In this document: positions 1-12,038 of the stretch, piece after piece
Layout of the letters: the number at the start of each line of letters is the position of its first letter
Numbering within the stretch: position 1 is the stretch's first letter
Source of the DNA: Paludibacteraceae bacterium
Lineage (GTDB): Bacteria > Bacteroidota > Bacteroidia > Bacteroidales > Paludibacteraceae
DNA: 61,445 bases
Reading direction: 5' to 3'
NCBI GenBank assembly: GCA_017551025.1
Contig: JAFZNG010000029.1
Span: 1 to 61,445 of the forward strand
Made by a program: the position numbers and the translations under genes
Notes under the pieces: model-generated
The model's database searches: none
What the model was told of the DNA's origin: nothing
What the model saw: the letters and a program-made list of their open reading frames with translations, nothing else

Positions 1-372
1 GGTGATAACGTAGGTCTGCTGCTCCGTGGTATCGACAAGGACGAGGTTAAGCGTGGTATGGTATTGACTCACCCGGGTTGCGTTAAACCGTATAGTGAGT
101 TCAAGGCTTCCGTTTATATCTTGAAGAAAGAGGAAGGTGGCCGTCACACTCCGTTCCACAACCACTATCGTCCGCAGTTCTACATCCGTACGATGGACGT
201 TACCGGTGAGATTACTCTGCCGGAGGGAACTGAGATGGTAATGCCTGGTGATAACCTCGAGATTCAGGTTAAGCTGATCTATCCGGTAGCTTGCTCCGAG
301 GGTCTGCGTTTCGCAATCCGTGAGGGTGGCCGTACCGTAGGTTCGGGTCAGATCACCAAACTGATTGACTAA
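1..372 (+). CDS. tuf: Elongation factor Tu, C-terminal part (partial)
   Basis: This is the last 123 codons of EF-Tu; the 5' part lies outside the window. Frame 1 is open from base 1 to the TAA at 370-372. The visible protein covers the end of domain 2 and domain 3, including the conserved stretches [16 protein letters not shown] and [14 protein letters not shown]-Tu carries aminoacyl-tRNA to the ribosome as a GTP complex. The gene is followed by tRNA-Trp and secE, the arrangement usual in Bacteroidales, where this tuf copy heads the secE-nusG-rpl-rpo cluster. The family is certain; only the 5' end is missing. Confidence 0.97.
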   Translation, partial: GDNVGLLLRGIDKDEVKRGMVLTHPGCVKPYSEFKASVYILKKEEGGRHTPFHNHYRPQFYIRTMDVTGEITLPEGTEMVMPGDNLEIQVKLIYPVACSEGLRFAIREGGRTVGSGQITKLID

Positions 373-482
373 TACTCAATCAAACGGAAATCTTGTGCTA
401 GGCGAGTGAATGCTTGCATTCGCAACTCGCCGAAGCCAAGATTCACGGAAAAATGCACGAGGCATTGAGCCTCTGCATTTTT

Positions 483-553
483 ACGGAAGTCCTCCAATGG
501 TAGGAGAGCGGTCTCCAAAACCGTCAATGTGGGTTCGATTCCTGCCTTCCGTG
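483..553 (+). tRNA. tRNA-Trp (anticodon CCA)
   Basis: The acceptor stem ACGGAAG (483-489) pairs with CTTCCGT (546-552), with discriminator G at 553. The anticodon stem GCGGT/ACCGT closes a 7-nt loop CTCCAAA with anticodon CCA at 515-517. The T-arm GGGTTCGATTCC is present. No CCA end is encoded. The position between tuf and secE is the standard one for this tRNA in Bacteroidales. Confidence 0.96.
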
Positions 554-680
554 CAAATCCGGTCCGTTACAACCGGAGACGTATTAAAACATAGCTTCCG
601 ATTCGACTTTAGCACTTGCTGGAGCCGAATTGTGTCGCGGAATAAAGTAAATAAACGTAAATAAAGAAAAATCTACTAAT

Positions 681-869
681 ATGAGTTTTGTAGAAAACGT
701 CAAGGAATCGTACAACGAGTTGATTCACAAAGTAAGTTGGCCTACTCGTAATGAGTTGACACAGTCGGCAGTGATTGTATTGATCGCTTCCATTATTCTG
801 TCACTGATCGTCTGGTTGATGGACACCTGCTTTGAGTCGATCATGAAGTTTGTTTACAACCTGTTCTAA
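681..869 (+). CDS. secE: Preprotein translocase subunit SecE
   Basis: A 62-residue single-span membrane protein. The N-terminal amphipathic helix carries the SecE signature KVSWPTRNEL (residues 18-27), followed by one hydrophobic segment (about 29-47). SecE clamps SecY in the SecYEG translocon. The short one-helix form is the usual one outside enterobacteria. It lies between tRNA-Trp and nusG, as in most bacteria. Confidence 0.96.
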   Translation: MSFVENVKESYNELIHKVSWPTRNELTQSAVIVLIASIILSLIVWLMDTCFESIMKFVYNLF

Positions 870-900
870 TTCGTAATTTTTAATTTTTAATTTCGAATTT
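870..900. repeat. AT-rich phrase repeat in secE-nusG gap
   Basis: The gap between secE and nusG is almost entirely the near-tandem phrase TAATTTT(T). The same kind of short phrase filler occurs in many other gaps of this window. No promoter motif is visible in it. Confidence 0.6.
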
Positions 901-903
901 AAG

Positions 904-1455
904 ATGGCTGAGAACAATTACAAATGGTACGTGCTGCGCGCGATAAGCGGCAAGGAGAACAAGGTAAAGGAGTATATCGAGAGTGCCTTGGTCACCAGTT
1001 CGCTGTTTCGCGAGTATGTATCCCAGGTACTGATTCCGACCGAGAAAGTCGTAACCCTCAAGAATGGTAAGCGCACCATCAAGGAGCGCAACCTGCTGCC
1101 GGGTTACGTGCTCGTAGAGTGTAACCTCACTGATGAGTGCTACCCCCTGCTGCGTAATATCCCGAATGTGCTCGGTTTCCTGAGCGACATGAAGAATTCT
1201 CGCATCGCTGCCCCTGTATCCCAAGCCGAGATCAACAAGATCATGGGCTCGGTAGAGTCGGCAGAGGAAGAGTTGCAGGCCGAGGAGATGTATCTGGTAG
1301 GTGAGCGCGTGAAGGTAACCGACGGTCCGTTCAACGGATTCAGCGGTACTATTCAGGACGTACTGCAAGACAAGCACAAACTCCGCGTGGACGTAACGAT
1401 CTTTGATCGCCAAGTTCCGCTCGAGTTGGGCTACAACCAGGTAGAGAAAGAGTAG
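904..1455 (+). CDS. nusG: Transcription termination/antitermination factor NusG
   Basis: 183 residues with an N-terminal NGN domain beginning KWYVLRAISGKENKVKEYIE and a C-terminal KOW domain with VGERVKVTDGPFNGFSGTI (about residues 130-150). NusG binds the RNA polymerase clamp, raises processivity and links transcription to translation or Rho. The ATG at 904 directly follows the phrase-repeat spacer. Its length and its place between secE and rplK fit the family. Confidence 0.97.
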   Translation: MAENNYKWYVLRAISGKENKVKEYIESALVTSSLFREYVSQVLIPTEKVVTLKNGKRTIKERNLLPGYVLVECNLTDECYPLLRNIPNVLGFLSDMKNSRIAAPVSQAEINKIMGSVESAEEELQAEEMYLVGERVKVTDGPFNGFSGTIQDVLQDKHKLRVDVTIFDRQVPLELGYNQVEKE

Positions 1456-1564
1456 GAGGTCTTGTTACGGACCGTTAGTCACTACTCGGTAGTTTCAAAT
1501 TTATTAACCGACCGAGGGCGCTAAGCCCGCTTGTAGGTCAAAAACTATTAACAAAAGTAAAACT
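1456..1564 (+). promoter_or_regulatory. nusG-rplK spacer, possible ribosomal-protein leader
   Basis: This 109-nt spacer contains a G+C-rich stem-loop (GGGC-GCTAA-GCCC near 1515-1527) inside a longer imperfect pairing of GACC with GGTC. In many bacteria L1 represses its own rplKA mRNA from a leader here. The stem is visible; the L1 role is only an inference from position. Confidence 0.3.
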
Positions 1565-1987
1565 ATGGCTAAAGAAATTGCTGGTTTTATTAAGCTCCAA
1601 ATCAAGGGTGGCGCTGCCAATCCTGCACCTCCCGTAGGACCTGCTCTGGGTTCGAAGGGCGTGAACATCATGGAGTTTTGTAAACAATTTAACGCCAGAA
1701 CTCAGGACAAGGCAGGTAAGGTATTGCCTGTTGTAATCACTGTTTATGCTGACAAGTCGTTTGACTTTATCGTAAAGACTCCTCCTGTAGCAGTTCAACT
1801 GCTGGAGGCTGCCAAGACTAAGTCGGGTTCGGCAGAGCCTAACCGCTCGAAGGTGGCTACTATCACCGAGGAGCAGGCTCAGCAGATCGCTCAGGATAAG
1901 ATGCCTGACCTCAACTGCTTCACCGTAGAGTCCGCACTGAAAATGGTAAAGGGAACCGCTCGTAGCATGGGTATCATCGTTAAGTAA
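1565..1987 (+). CDS. rplK: 50S ribosomal protein L11
   Basis: 140 residues. It begins [16 protein letters not shown] and contains the L11 hallmark [21 protein letters not shown] (residues about 18-38). The C-terminal RNA-binding domain ends [12 protein letters not shown]11 forms the base of the L7/L12 stalk at the GTPase-associated centre of 23S rRNA. It is followed after 25 bp by rplA. Confidence 0.98.
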   Translation: MAKEIAGFIKLQIKGGAANPAPPVGPALGSKGVNIMEFCKQFNARTQDKAGKVLPVVITVYADKSFDFIVKTPPVAVQLLEAAKTKSGSAEPNRSKVATITEEQAQQIAQDKMPDLNCFTVESALKMVKGTARSMGIIVK

Positions 1988-2012
1988 CTAACTTCAATCC
2001 ACATCAACAATT

Positions 2013-2702
2013 ATGGCAAAACTGACAAAAAAACAGAAGCTTGCTGCTGAGAAGATTGAAGCTGGCAAGCTCTACACCATCGCTGAGGCCGCTGCACTCG
2101 TTAAGGAGATCACGACCACAAAGTTTGATGCAAGTGTAGATATCGACGTACGTCTGGGTGTTGACCCCCGTAAGGCTAACCAAATGGTTCGCGGCGTCGT
2201 AGCACTCCCGAATGGTACAGGTAAAGTTGTTCGCGTTCTGGCCCTCTGTACGCCCGACCAGGAAGCTGCTGCCAAAGAGGCTGGCGCTGACTATGTAGGT
2301 CTGGACGAGTATATCGAGAAGATTAAGGGCGGCTGGACGGATATTGATGTCATCATCACCCAACCCCAAATCATGGGTAAAATCGGTGCACTGGGTCGCG
2401 TACTCGGTCCCCGTGGCTTGATGCCTAACCCCAAGAGCGGTACGGTAACTATGGACGTTGCTAAGGCTGTAAAAGAGGTTAAGGGCGGTAAGATCGACTT
2501 CAAGGTTGATAAGTTCGGTATCGTACACACTTCGATCGGTAAGGTAAGCTTCACGCCGGAGGCTATCGCTGAGAATGCGAATGCTTTCATCGAGACGATC
2601 AAGCACCTCAAACCCGCTGTATCGAAGGGTGAGTATATCAAGAGCGTTTATCTTTCCAGTACAATGAGTCAGGGTATCAAGATTGATACTAAAACGATCT
2701 AA
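2013..2702 (+). CDS. rplA: 50S ribosomal protein L1
   Basis: 229 residues, the normal length. It has the L1 signature around [20 protein letters not shown] (about 125-144). L1 binds 23S rRNA at the mobile L1 stalk and helps release deacylated tRNA; in many bacteria it also represses the rplKA mRNA. It lies between rplK and rplJ with short gaps. Confidence 0.98.
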   Translation: MAKLTKKQKLAAEKIEAGKLYTIAEAAALVKEITTTKFDASVDIDVRLGVDPRKANQMVRGVVALPNGTGKVVRVLALCTPDQEAAAKEAGADYVGLDEYIEKIKGGWTDIDVIITQPQIMGKIGALGRVLGPRGLMPNPKSGTVTMDVAKAVKEVKGGKIDFKVDKFGIVHTSIGKVSFTPEAIAENANAFIETIKHLKPAVSKGEYIKSVYLSSTMSQGIKIDTKTI

Positions 2703-2722
2703 TTAAATTACAGACAAACATT

Positions 2723-3250
2723 ATGAAGAAGGAAGATAAAAACCTGGTCATTGAGGCCTTGGGCGCACAAATCGGTGAGTACTCGCACTTCTACCTGACC
2801 AATATCGAAGGTCTGGACGCACAGAAGACGAGCGATCTCCGTCGCGCTTGCTTCAAGAAAGATATCAAACTTGTCGTAGCTAAGAACACCCTGCTCAAGA
2901 AGGCTCTGGAAAACAAGGGCCTGGATGCAGAAATCTTTGAGGCACTCAAGGGTAACACCGCCTTGATGCTGTGCAACACCGGTAACGTTCCCGCTAAGCT
3001 CATCAAGGAGCTCACCAAGGGCGACAAGACCGGCGAGGCTAAACCGCAACTCAAGGCTGCTTACGTAGAAGAGACTATCTACATGGGTAAGCAAAACCTG
3101 GATTTCCTCTGCGCTATCAAGTCCAAGAACGAACTCATCGCAGACATCGTGGCTCTGCTGCAATCGCCTGCTAAGAACGTGGTATCTGCCCTCCAGTCGG
3201 GTGGCAATACGATCCACGGTGTACTTAAGACACTCGAGGAGCGCGCTTAA
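2723..3250 (+). CDS. rplJ: 50S ribosomal protein L10
   Basis: 175 residues, start MKKEDKNLVIEALGAQIGEY. It has the typical N-terminal rRNA-binding fold (LRRACFKKDIKLVVAKNTLL) and a C-terminal helix that would bind L7/L12 dimers. L10 anchors the stalk. The gap from rplA is only 20 bp, so no long dedicated L10 leader is present. Confidence 0.97.
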   Translation: MKKEDKNLVIEALGAQIGEYSHFYLTNIEGLDAQKTSDLRRACFKKDIKLVVAKNTLLKKALENKGLDAEIFEALKGNTALMLCNTGNVPAKLIKELTKGDKTGEAKPQLKAAYVEETIYMGKQNLDFLCAIKSKNELIADIVALLQSPAKNVVSALQSGGNTIHGVLKTLEERA

Positions 3251-3310
3251 GTTTTGAAAAAAACAAAACCCAACAAAACTGAATTATTAACATTTTAAAT
3301 TTATACAAAA

Positions 3311-3691
3311 ATGGCAGATATTAAAGCTATCGCTGAAACCCTGGTTAACCTTACTGTTAAGGAAGTTAATGAACTCGCAACCGTCCTGAAAGAGGAGTAC
3401 GGTATTGAGCCCGCTGCTGCTGCAGTTGCAGTTGCTGCTGGTCCTGCAGCCGGTGCTGCTGCTGAGGCCGCTGAGGAGAAGACCTCGTTTGATGTAGTGC
3501 TCAAGAGCGCAGGTGCTCAGAAGCTCCAAGTCGTTAAGGCTGTTAAAGAGCAAACCGGTCTTGGCCTGAAAGAGGCTAAGGACATCGTAGACGCTGCTCC
3601 TTCGACCGTGAAGGAGGGTGTTGACAAAGCTACTGCTGAGGCTCTCAAGAAGGCCCTCGAAGAGGCAGGCGCTGAGGTTGAGCTCAAGTAA
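3311..3691 (+). CDS. rplL: 50S ribosomal protein L7/L12
   Basis: 126 residues. It has an N-terminal dimerisation domain, an alanine-rich hinge (about 33-58) and the C-terminal factor-binding domain with [19 protein letters not shown] and [16 protein letters not shown]7/L12 recruits and stimulates the translational GTPases. A 60-bp A+T-rich spacer separates it from rplJ, and a strong hairpin follows. Confidence 0.98.
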   Translation: MADIKAIAETLVNLTVKEVNELATVLKEEYGIEPAAAAVAVAAGPAAGAAAEAAEEKTSFDVVLKSAGAQKLQVVKAVKEQTGLGLKEAKDIVDAAPSTVKEGVDKATAEALKKALEEAGAEVELK

Positions 3692-3713
3692 TAACCTACC
3701 ACATGGTGGTAAT

Positions 3714-3750
3714 AGGTTTAGATCCCCTTTCCGGGGGTCTAAACCTTTTT
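3714..3750 (+). terminator. Intrinsic terminator/attenuator between rplL and rpoB
   Basis: AGGTTTAGATCCCC (3714-3727) pairs with GGGGGTCTAAACCT (3733-3746), 14 bp with one G-U, followed by TTTTT. It separates ribosomal-protein from RNA-polymerase genes, where partial termination sets the RNAP/ribosome ratio in other bacteria. Confidence 0.88.
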
Positions 3751-3907
3751 CGCTGAAATAAGGGTAATAGTAAAGATAACTGAAAATTTGGTAATAAACT
3801 AGCGGTTTTAGTTAATAAAGATTAAATAACAAAACCATCGATTTAGCTCTAAATTATTCATTACCAACAGAATATCACTGTTATTATTAAAACCATACAT
3901 CAAATTT
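3751..3907 (+). other. A+T-rich rpoB leader
   Basis: These 157 nt between the hairpin and rpoB are A+T-rich with no ORF. I see no good TTTG-N20-TAnnTTTG promoter, so rpoBC expression probably depends on read-through or on a promoter of another type. Confidence 0.4.
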
Positions 3908-6900
3908 ATGGCTACAAACAATCAATCGCAAAGAGTCAACTTCTCTTCTATCCAGAAGCAGATACCTTATCGTGACTTTTTGGAGATTCAGTTGAAGTCG
4001 TTCAACGATTTCTTCCAGATGAATTCTACTCCGGAAGAGCGTCGTAAAGAGGGCTTGTACAAGGTGTTTATGGAGAACTTCCCTATCACCGACACCCGCA
4101 ACAGCTTCAACCTGGAATTTCTTGACTACTACATCGACCATCCTCGTTACTCCATCGAGGAGTGCATCAAGCGTGGTCTGACTTACTCAGTGCCCCTCAA
4201 GGCCAAACTGAAACTGTCGTGTTCGGATCCTGATCATGAGGATTTCGATACGGTGATTCAGGATGTCTTCCTGGGTACGATTCCCTACATGACGCCGAAA
4301 GGTACGTTCGTAATCAACGGTGCCGAGCGCGTTGTCGTTAGCCAGTTGCACCGTTCGCCGGGCGTATTCTTCGGCACGTCGGTTCACAGCAACGGTACCA
4401 AGCTCTATTCGGCTCGTATCATTCCGTTCCGCGGTTCGTGGATCGAGTTCGCAACGGACATCAACAAGGTGATGTACGCTTACATCGACCGTAAGAAGAA
4501 ATTGCCCGTAACGACACTGCTGCGTGCTATCGGTTTTGAGTCGGATAAGGATATCCTCGACTGCTTTGACCTGGCCGAAGAGGTGCGTTGCACCAAGGCT
4601 GAGCTGGAGCAGTACGTAGGACGCCGCCTGGCCGGTAACGTACTGAAGGCATGGTCGGAGGACTTCGTAGATGAGGACACCGGTGAGGTGGTTACCATCG
4701 AGCGTAACGAGGTCATCCTGGAGCGTGAGCAAGAACTCACTCCGGAGGCTATCGAGCGTATCCTGGAGTCGAACGTAAAGACCATCCTGCTCCACAAGGA
4801 GGAGGCTCGCGAGAACGACTTCTCCATCATCTTCAACACCCTGCAAAAGGACCCATCGCACTCCGAGAAAGAGGCCGTACTCTACATCTACCGTCAGTTG
4901 CGTAACGCCGAGCCGGCTGATGACGCTACGGCACGAGAGATGATCCAGAACCTCTTCTTCTCGCAGAAGCGTTACGACCTGGGTGAGGTAGGACGTTACC
5001 GTATCAACCGTAAGCTCAACATGTCGATTCCGGACGATGTACACGTACTGACCAAGGAGGACATGATTGAGATTATTAAGTACCTGGTAGAACTCATCAA
5101 CTCGAATGCTGACGTAGATGATATCGACCACCTCTCGAACCGTCGTGTTCGTACGGTAGGTGAGCAGCTCTTCAATCAGTTCGGCGTAGGTCTCAACCGT
5201 ATGGCTCGTACCATCCGTGAGCGCATGAATGTGCGTGACAACGAGGTATTTACCCCGACCGACCTGATCAATGCAAAGTCTGTATCGGCTATCATCAACT
5301 CGTATTTCGGTACCAACGCCCTGAGCCAGTTCATGGATCAGCAGAACCCGTTGGCCGAGATTACCCACAAGCGCCGTGTATCGGCTCTGGGTCCTGGTGG
5401 TCTGAGTCGTGACCGTGCCGGATTTGAGGTGCGTGACGTACACTACACCCACTACGGTCGTCTCTGTCCTATCGAGACACCGGAAGGCCCGAACATCGGT
5501 CTGATCTCTTCGCTCTGTATCTATGCCAAGATCAACGATCTCGGATTTATCGAGACCCCGTATCGTCAGGCTAAGGACGGCAAGGTAGATCTGGATAACG
5601 ATCATATCGTATTCCTCACCGCCGAGGACGAGGAGAATATGGTGGTAGCACAGGGTAACGCTCCGCTCCGCGAGGATGGTTCGTTTATCCGCACCAAGGT
5701 AAAATCGCGTTACGGTGCAGACTTCCCTGTCGTAGCACCGGGCGAGGTCAACCTCATGGACGTAGCTCCGTGCCAGATTGCTTCGGTGGCTGCTGCATTG
5801 ATCCCGTTCCTCGAGCACGATGATGCTCACCGTGCCCTCATGGGATCGAACATGATGCGCCAGGCTGTGCCGTTGATCACCTCCGAGGCTCCTATTGTAG
5901 GAACCGGTATCGAGGAGCAACTCGTCAAGGACAGCCGTACGCAAATCGAGGCTGAGGGTGACGGCGAGGTTATCTATGTAGATGCCGACATCATCCGCAT
6001 CCGTTACGACCGCTCGGAAGAGGAGGAGTTCATCTCCTTCGAACCGGCTGAGAAAGAGTATAAGATGCCTAAGTTCGAGAAGACCAACCAGAATACGACC
6101 ATCGACCTGCATCCTATCGTTCGTAAGGGCGACAAGGTGGTTAAGGGTCAGTTGCTCACCGAGGGTTATGCAACCCAGGGTGGTGAGTTGGCACTCGGTA
6201 AGAACCTCAAGGTAGCGTATATTCCTTGGAAGGGTTACAACTACGAGGATGCTATCGTGCTCTCTGAGCGCATCGTTCGCGAGGATATGTTTACCTCGGT
6301 TCACGTCGTAGAGCAGTTGCTCGAAGTACGTGAGACCAAGCGCGGTCTGGAGGAATTCACAGCCGACATTCCGAACGTATCGGAAGAGGCTACCAAGGAC
6401 CTCGACGAGAATGGTATCATTCGTATCGGTGCACACATCGAGCCGGGCGATATCATGATCGGTAAGACCACGCCTAAGGGTGAGACCGATCCGTCGCCTG
6501 AGGAGAAACTGCTGAAGGCTATCTTCGGTGACAAGGCCGGTGACGTGAAGGATGCTTCGCTCAAGGCCAGTCCGTCGCTCAGCGGTGTGATCATCGACAA
6601 GCGTCTCTACTCGCGTACCATTAAGGATCGCAAGCAGAAGATGGAGGACAAACTCAAGATGCAGGAGATGGATGCTGCTTATACCAAGCAGGCTGAGGAG
6701 CTCCGCGAACTGCTGATTGATAAACTGGCACATCTGTTGAAGAACAACCAGGCTCAGAAGGTAGAGGACCTCGTAGGTACCGTACTCATCGAGAAGGGTC
6801 AGCACTTCAGCAAGGAGCGTCTGCATACCATCGACTTCCAGACTGTCATGCTCGACGGCTGGACGGCAGATGAGCATAAGAACGACTTGATTCGTCGCTG

Positions 6901-7720
6901 CGTGATGAACTACTTGGACAAGCAGAAAGAAATGGATGCTAAGCTCAAGCGCGAGAAGTTCAACCTCACCATCGGTGACGAACTGCCCAACGGTATTATC
7001 CAGATGGCTAAGGTCTATGTCGGCAAGCGTCGTAAGATTCGCGTGGGTGACAAGATGGCCGGTCGTCACGGTAACAAGGGTATCGTCAGCAAGATCGTGC
7101 GCGTAGAAGATATGCCGTTCCTGGCAGACGGTACGCCGGTAGATATCGTATTGAACCCGATGGGTGTGCCTTCGCGTATGAATATCGGTCAGATCTTCGA
7201 GGCTGTGCTCGGTTGGGCCGGTCAGGAGTTGGGCGTGAAATTCGCTACGCCTATCTTCGACGGCTGCTCGCTGGAGCAACTCGACGAATGGACCGACAAG
7301 GCCGGTCTGCCGCGTGCCGGTAAGACGCAATTGTACGACGGCGAGTCGGGCGAACCGTTCGACCAGATGGCTACCGTAGGTGTGACCTACTTCATGAAGC
7401 TCGGCCACATGGTAGACGATAAGATGCACGCTCGTTCGATTGGTCCGTACAGCTTGATTACGCAACAGCCGCTTGGTGGTAAAGCACAATTCGGTGGTCA
7501 GCGTTTCGGTGAGATGGAGGTTTGGGCCCTCGAGGCTCACGGTGCCGCTCACACGCTGCAGGAGATCCTGACCGTGAAGTCGGATGACGTGACCGGTCGT
7601 GCTCGCACCTATGAGGCAATTGTCAAAGGAGAGCCCTTCCCGACGCCGGGTCTGCCCGAGTCGCTCAACGTGCTGCTGCACGAGCTCCAGGGTCTGGCTC
7701 TGAGAATTAATATGGAATAA
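3908..7720 (+). CDS. rpoB: DNA-directed RNA polymerase subunit beta
   Basis: 1270 residues, the usual Bacteroidota length. The rifampicin region reads [18 protein letters not shown] near residues 473-490, and the residues that contact rifampicin in E. coli (Gln513, Asp516, His526, Arg529, Ser531) are all conserved. The catalytic-region motif [15 protein letters not shown] is present in the C-terminal third. RpoB forms one pincer of the polymerase and most of the active-site wall. It is followed after 22 bp by rpoC. Confidence 0.99.
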   Translation: MATNNQSQRVNFSSIQKQIPYRDFLEIQLKSFNDFFQMNSTPEERRKEGLYKVFMENFPITDTRNSFNLEFLDYYIDHPRYSIEECIKRGLTYSVPLKAKLKLSCSDPDHEDFDTVIQDVFLGTIPYMTPKGTFVINGAERVVVSQLHRSPGVFFGTSVHSNGTKLYSARIIPFRGSWIEFATDINKVMYAYIDRKKKLPVTTLLRAIGFESDKDILDCFDLAEEVRCTKAELEQYVGRRLAGNVLKAWSEDFVDEDTGEVVTIERNEVILEREQELTPEAIERILESNVKTILLHKEEARENDFSIIFNTLQKDPSHSEKEAVLYIYRQLRNAEPADDATAREMIQNLFFSQKRYDLGEVGRYRINRKLNMSIPDDVHVLTKEDMIEIIKYLVELINSNADVDDIDHLSNRRVRTVGEQLFNQFGVGLNRMARTIRERMNVRDNEVFTPTDLINAKSVSAIINSYFGTNALSQFMDQQNPLAEITHKRRVSALGPGGLSRDRAGFEVRDVHYTHYGRLCPIETPEGPNIGLISSLCIYAKINDLGFIETPYRQAKDGKVDLDNDHIVFLTAEDEENMVVAQGNAPLREDGSFIRTKVKSRYGADFPVVAPGEVNLMDVAPCQIASVAAALIPFLEHDDAHRALMGSNMMRQAVPLITSEAPIVGTGIEEQLVKDSRTQIEAEGDGEVIYVDADIIRIRYDRSEEEEFISFEPAEKEYKMPKFEKTNQNTTIDLHPIVRKGDKVVKGQLLTEGYATQGGELALGKNLKVAYIPWKGYNYEDAIVLSERIVREDMFTSVHVVEQLLEVRETKRGLEEFTADIPNVSEEATKDLDENGIIRIGAHIEPGDIMIGKTTPKGETDPSPEEKLLKAIFGDKAGDVKDASLKASPSLSGVIIDKRLYSRTIKDRKQKMEDKLKMQEMDAAYTKQAEELRELLIDKLAHLLKNNQAQKVEDLVGTVLIEKGQHFSKERLHTIDFQTVMLDGWTADEHKNDLIRRCVMNYLDKQKEMDAKLKREKFNLTIGDELPNGIIQMAKVYVGKRRKIRVGDKMAGRHGNKGIVSKIVRVEDMPFLADGTPVDIVLNPMGVPSRMNIGQIFEAVLGWAGQELGVKFATPIFDGCSLEQLDEWTDKAGLPRAGKTQLYDGESGEPFDQMATVGVTYFMKLGHMVDDKMHARSIGPYSLITQQPLGGKAQFGGQRFGEMEVWALEAHGAAHTLQEILTVKSDDVTGRARTYEAIVKGEPFPTPGLPESLNVLLHELQGLALRINME

Positions 7721-7742
7721 AACATCTAATCACTCAAATAGT

Positions 7743-10700
7743 ATGGCTTTTAAACAAGATAATAAGAAAACGGGTTTCACCAAGATCACTATCGGTCTTG
7801 CTTCACCTGACGAAATTATGCAACTGTCGAGTGGTGAGGTGCTGAAACCGGAAACCATCAACTATCGTACCTACAAGCCCGAGCGTGACGGTCTCTTCTG
7901 CGAGCGCATCTTCGGTCCGACCAAGGACTATGAGTGCCATTGCGGTAAGTACAAACGTATCCGTTACAAGGGCATTGTCTGCGAGCGTTGTGGTGTGGAG
8001 GTTACCGAGAAGAAGGTGCGCCGTGAGCGTATGGGTCACATCAAACTCGTTGTGCCCGTAGCGCATATCTGGTACCTGCGTTCGCTGCCGTCTAAGATGT
8101 CGGCACTGCTGGGTATCCCCACCAAGAAACTGGATGCAATTGTATATTACGAGAAGTATGTAGTCATCAATGCGGGTGTACTCGCCGGTCAGGAACTGGG
8201 CGAAGAAATCGTAGCGAACAACATGCTGCTCGATGAGGACGAATACGCAGAACTCATGAGCCGTCTGCCGGCAGAGAACCAACTGCTCGAGGATAACGAC
8301 CCCGACAAGTTCATTGCTAAGATGGGTGCTGAGGCACTGTATGAGATGCTCTGCAATATCGACCTCGATAAACTCAGCTATGAGTTGCGCGACCTGGCCG
8401 ACAAGTCCAAGACTACTTCGGCTCAACGTCGTAACGATGCCCTGAAGCGTCTGCAAATCGTAGAGTCCTTCCGTGCTTCTAAGGGTCACAACCGTCCGGA
8501 ATGGATGATCCTGCAAGTAGTACCCGTGACGCCGCCTGAATTGCGTCCGTTGGTACCGCTGGATGGTGGACGTTTTGCTACGTCTGACCTCAACGACCTC
8601 TATCGTCGTGTCATCATCCGTAACAACCGTCTGAAACGACTCATCGAGATCAAGGCACCGGATGTAATTCTGCGTAACGAGAAGCGTATGCTCCAGGAGG
8701 CAGTGGACAGCCTCTTCGACAACAGCCGCAAGACAACGGCTATCAAGTCGGAGGCCAACCGCCCGCTGAAGTCTCTCTCGGATAGCCTCAAGGGTAAGCA
8801 AGGACGTTTCCGTCAGAACCTGCTCGGTAAACGTGTGGACTATTCCGCTCGTTCGGTTATCGTTGTAGGTCCTGAGTTGAACATGCACGAGTGCGGTCTG
8901 CCTAAGGAGATGGCTGCCGAGCTGTACAAGCCGTTTATCATCCGCAAGCTCATCGAGCGCGGCGTGGTAAAGACCGTCAAGTCGGCTAAGAAAATCATCG
9001 ACCGTCGTGATCCGGTGATCTACGAGATCCTGGAGCACGTCATGGAAGGACACCCCGTACTGCTCAACCGTGCTCCGACGCTGCACCGTCACGGTATTCT
9101 GGCATTCCAGCCGCGTATGATCGAGGGTAAGGCTATTCAGCTCCACCCGCTGGCATGCGCCGGATTCAACGCCGACTTCGACGGTGACCAGATGGCTGTG
9201 CACTTGCCGCTGAGCAACGAGGCTATCCTCGAGGCACAACTGCTGATGCTCGGTTCGCACAATATCCTTGACCCGGCCAATGGTAATCCTATTACCGTGC
9301 CTTCGCAGGATATGATCCTCGGTCTGTACTATATCACCAAACCCCGCAAGGGCGTCAAGGGTGAGGGCCTGACCTTCTACTCGATGGAGGAGAGCGAAGT
9401 AGCACTGAACGAAGGCAAGGTGGATATCCACGCACTGGTTAACGTACGTATCGACGATATCGTAGACGGTCAGCCCGTAACGCATATCATCGAGACTACG
9501 CCGGGTCGTGTGATGGTCAACCGCTTCGTACCGGCTGAGGTAGGCTACCAGAACGTAACCCTCAAGAAGGGTGCCGTAAAGGGCATTATCTCCAAGGTTA
9601 TCAAGACCTGCGGTGTAGCTCGTACGGCTAAGTTCCTGGACGATATCAAGAACCTGGGTTACTACATGGCCTTCCGTGGAGGTCTGTCGTTCAACCTGAA
9701 CGATATCCTCATTCCTGAGGAGAAAGCCGCCCTGATTGCTAAGGGTAACCAAGAGGTAGAGAACATCACCGAGCGTTACAACTTCGGTGAGATGTCCGAC
9801 GACGAGCGTTACAAGTCGGTAATCGATGCCTGGAATAAGGTGGACCAGGAGGTAACCGACGTGCTGATGAAGCACATGACCGAGGCCGATCAGGGATTCA
9901 ACTCCGTATACATGATGATGGATTCCGGTGCCCGTGGTAACAAGCAGCAGATTAAGCAGTTGGCCGGTGTGCGTGGTATGATGGCCAAGCCGCAGAAGGC
10001 TGGTTCTACCGACACACGTACGACGATCGAGAACCCTGTGCTCGCTAACTTCAAGGAGGGTATGTCGGTGCTCGAGTACTTTATCTCTACACACGGTGCG
10101 CGTAAGGGTCTTGCCGATACCGCTCTGAAGACAGCTGATGCCGGATACCTGACCCGTCGTTTGGTGGATGTATCCCACGACGTGATCATCAACGAGGAGG
10201 ACTGCGGTACACTGCGTGGTCTGACCGCTCGTGCTATCAAGCAGAACGACGTTGTTGTAGCTACGCTGACCCAGCGTATCCTCGGACGTGTATCCGTTCA
10301 CGATATTCTCGACAATGACGGTAAGCTCATCGTAGCTGCCGGCGAAGAGATTCGTGAGGATGCTTGCGAGGCTATCGAGGCAGCCGGTATCGAGGAAGTA
10401 GAAATCCGCTCGGTACTCACCTGCGAGTCCAAGCACGGCGTTTGCGCTAAGTGCTACGGCCGCAACCTCGCATCGCGTAAGATGGTACAGAAGGGTGAGG
10501 CTGTCGGCGTGATTGCCGCACAGGCCATCGGTGAGCCTGGTACTCAGCTGACGCTGCGTACCTTCCACTCCGGAGGTTTGGCAGGTAACGCCGCCACCGA
10601 GAATACCTACGCTATTCCGCGCGACGGTATTATTGATATTGAAGATCTGCGTACGATTACTACCGCCGAGGGCGATATCATCGTTGTAAGCCGTCTGAAC

Positions 10701-12035
10701 GAACTCCAGTTGAAGGACGAGAAGACAGGTGTCGTACTTACCAACTTCAATATCCCGTATGCTTCTAAGCTCTTCATTACGCCGGGCCAGAAGTATGAAA
10801 AGGGTACGGTAGTCTGCGAGTGGGATCCGTATAAGGCTTCGCTCGTTATCGAGCAAGACGGTATCCTGCGTTACGAGGACGTTATCGAGGGTGTGACCTG
10901 TCTTACGGAGGTGGATGACCAGACCGGTAAGAAGGAAGTTACTATCATCGATACCAAGGATAAGACCAAGATGCCTTCGGCACATATCGAGGACAAGGAC
11001 GGTAATATCCTGCGTACCTATAACCTGCCTGTTAAGGCCAGCCTGGTAAATGCCGACGGCGCTGAGGTGAAGATCGGTAGCCAACTGTTCACCGTAGCTC
11101 GTGCCTTCGGTTCGGCCGGTGATATTACGGGTGGTCTGCCGCGTGTAACCGAGCTCTTCGAGGCCCGTAACCCGTCTAACCCGGCTCTCGTAGCTGAGGT
11201 CGACGGTGAGGTTTCGTTCGGTAAGATCAAGCGTGGTAACCGCGAACTGTTCATCACGCCGAAGTTCGGCGAGAAGAAGACCTATCTCGTGCCGCTCAGC
11301 AAGCAGATCCTGGTTCAGGAGGGCGACTATGTACGTGCCGGTGTAGCGCTGTCTGACGGTGCTATCACCCCGGACGACATTCTGGCTATCCAGGGACCGA
11401 CCGCTGTTCAGGACTATATCGTCAACGAGGCACAATCGGTTTACCGTCTCCAGGGTGTAGAAATCAACGATAAGCACTTTGAGGTCATCGTACGTCAGAT
11501 GATGCGTAAGGTTGAGATCCTGGATGCCGGTGATACACGCTTCCTCGAGCACCAGATCGTGGATAAACTCGACTTCATGGAGGAGAACGATCATATCTGG
11601 GGCAAGAAGGTAGTCGTTGATGCCGGTGACAGCGAGTCGCTGCATGCAGGTCAGATTACTACCGCACGTCGTCTGCACGACGAGAACTCGTCGCTGCGTC
11701 GTCGCGATAAGAAACTGGTTACGGCTCGTGACGCTACGTGTGCTACGGCCAGTCAGGTGCTCCAGGGTATTACCCGTGCTGCACTCGGTACCAAGTCCTT
11801 CATGTCGGCTGCTTCGTTCCAGGAGACCACCAAGGTGCTCAACGAGGCTGCTATCCAGGGTCGTGTAGACATGCTGGAGGGCATGAAGGAGAACGTGATC
11901 TGCGGTAACCTGATTCCTGCCGGAACCGGATTCCGTGAGTTCAGCCGCGTATCGGTTCATAACGCAGAGGAGTATGCAGCTATGCAGGCTGCACGCGAGG
12001 CTGCGGAGAATGCACTCAACCGTTTCGAGGAGTAA
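7743..12035 (+). CDS. rpoC: DNA-directed RNA polymerase subunit beta'
   Basis: 1430 residues, full length for the group. It has the N-terminal zinc site [20 protein letters not shown], the catalytic Mg-binding loop [12 protein letters not shown] (about residues 476-487), and a second zinc site ([15 protein letters not shown]). The trigger-loop region and C-terminal jaw are intact. The 3' end overlaps a Shine-Dalgarno-like GAGGAG that serves the next gene, whose GTG starts 3 bp after the rpoC stop. Confidence 0.99.
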   Translation: MAFKQDNKKTGFTKITIGLASPDEIMQLSSGEVLKPETINYRTYKPERDGLFCERIFGPTKDYECHCGKYKRIRYKGIVCERCGVEVTEKKVRRERMGHIKLVVPVAHIWYLRSLPSKMSALLGIPTKKLDAIVYYEKYVVINAGVLAGQELGEEIVANNMLLDEDEYAELMSRLPAENQLLEDNDPDKFIAKMGAEALYEMLCNIDLDKLSYELRDLADKSKTTSAQRRNDALKRLQIVESFRASKGHNRPEWMILQVVPVTPPELRPLVPLDGGRFATSDLNDLYRRVIIRNNRLKRLIEIKAPDVILRNEKRMLQEAVDSLFDNSRKTTAIKSEANRPLKSLSDSLKGKQGRFRQNLLGKRVDYSARSVIVVGPELNMHECGLPKEMAAELYKPFIIRKLIERGVVKTVKSAKKIIDRRDPVIYEILEHVMEGHPVLLNRAPTLHRHGILAFQPRMIEGKAIQLHPLACAGFNADFDGDQMAVHLPLSNEAILEAQLLMLGSHNILDPANGNPITVPSQDMILGLYYITKPRKGVKGEGLTFYSMEESEVALNEGKVDIHALVNVRIDDIVDGQPVTHIIETTPGRVMVNRFVPAEVGYQNVTLKKGAVKGIISKVIKTCGVARTAKFLDDIKNLGYYMAFRGGLSFNLNDILIPEEKAALIAKGNQEVENITERYNFGEMSDDERYKSVIDAWNKVDQEVTDVLMKHMTEADQGFNSVYMMMDSGARGNKQQIKQLAGVRGMMAKPQKAGSTDTRTTIENPVLANFKEGMSVLEYFISTHGARKGLADTALKTADAGYLTRRLVDVSHDVIINEEDCGTLRGLTARAIKQNDVVVATLTQRILGRVSVHDILDNDGKLIVAAGEEIREDACEAIEAAGIEEVEIRSVLTCESKHGVCAKCYGRNLASRKMVQKGEAVGVIAAQAIGEPGTQLTLRTFHSGGLAGNAATENTYAIPRDGIIDIEDLRTITTAEGDIIVVSRLNELQLKDEKTGVVLTNFNIPYASKLFITPGQKYEKGTVVCEWDPYKASLVIEQDGILRYEDVIEGVTCLTEVDDQTGKKEVTIIDTKDKTKMPSAHIEDKDGNILRTYNLPVKASLVNADGAEVKIGSQLFTVARAFGSAGDITGGLPRVTELFEARNPSNPALVAEVDGEVSFGKIKRGNRELFITPKFGEKKTYLVPLSKQILVQEGDYVRAGVALSDGAITPDDILAIQGPTAVQDYIVNEAQSVYRLQGVEINDKHFEVIVRQMMRKVEILDAGDTRFLEHQIVDKLDFMEENDHIWGKKVVVDAGDSESLHAGQITTARRLHDENSSLRRRDKKLVTARDATCATASQVLQGITRAALGTKSFMSAASFQETTKVLNEAAIQGRVDMLEGMKENVICGNLIPAGTGFREFSRVSVHNAEEYAAMQAAREAAENALNRFEE

Positions 12036-12038
12036 GCA

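Noticed and set aside
4187-7681. A 1164-codon open frame antisense to rpoB
   Set aside because: It mirrors the codon pattern of the intact rpoB on the other strand and has no recognisable domain; long antisense frames are common opposite highly biased genes.
7803-11960. A 1385-codon open frame antisense to rpoC
   Set aside because: Same reason: a shadow of rpoC, low-complexity His/Leu/Thr/Val-rich translation, no motif.
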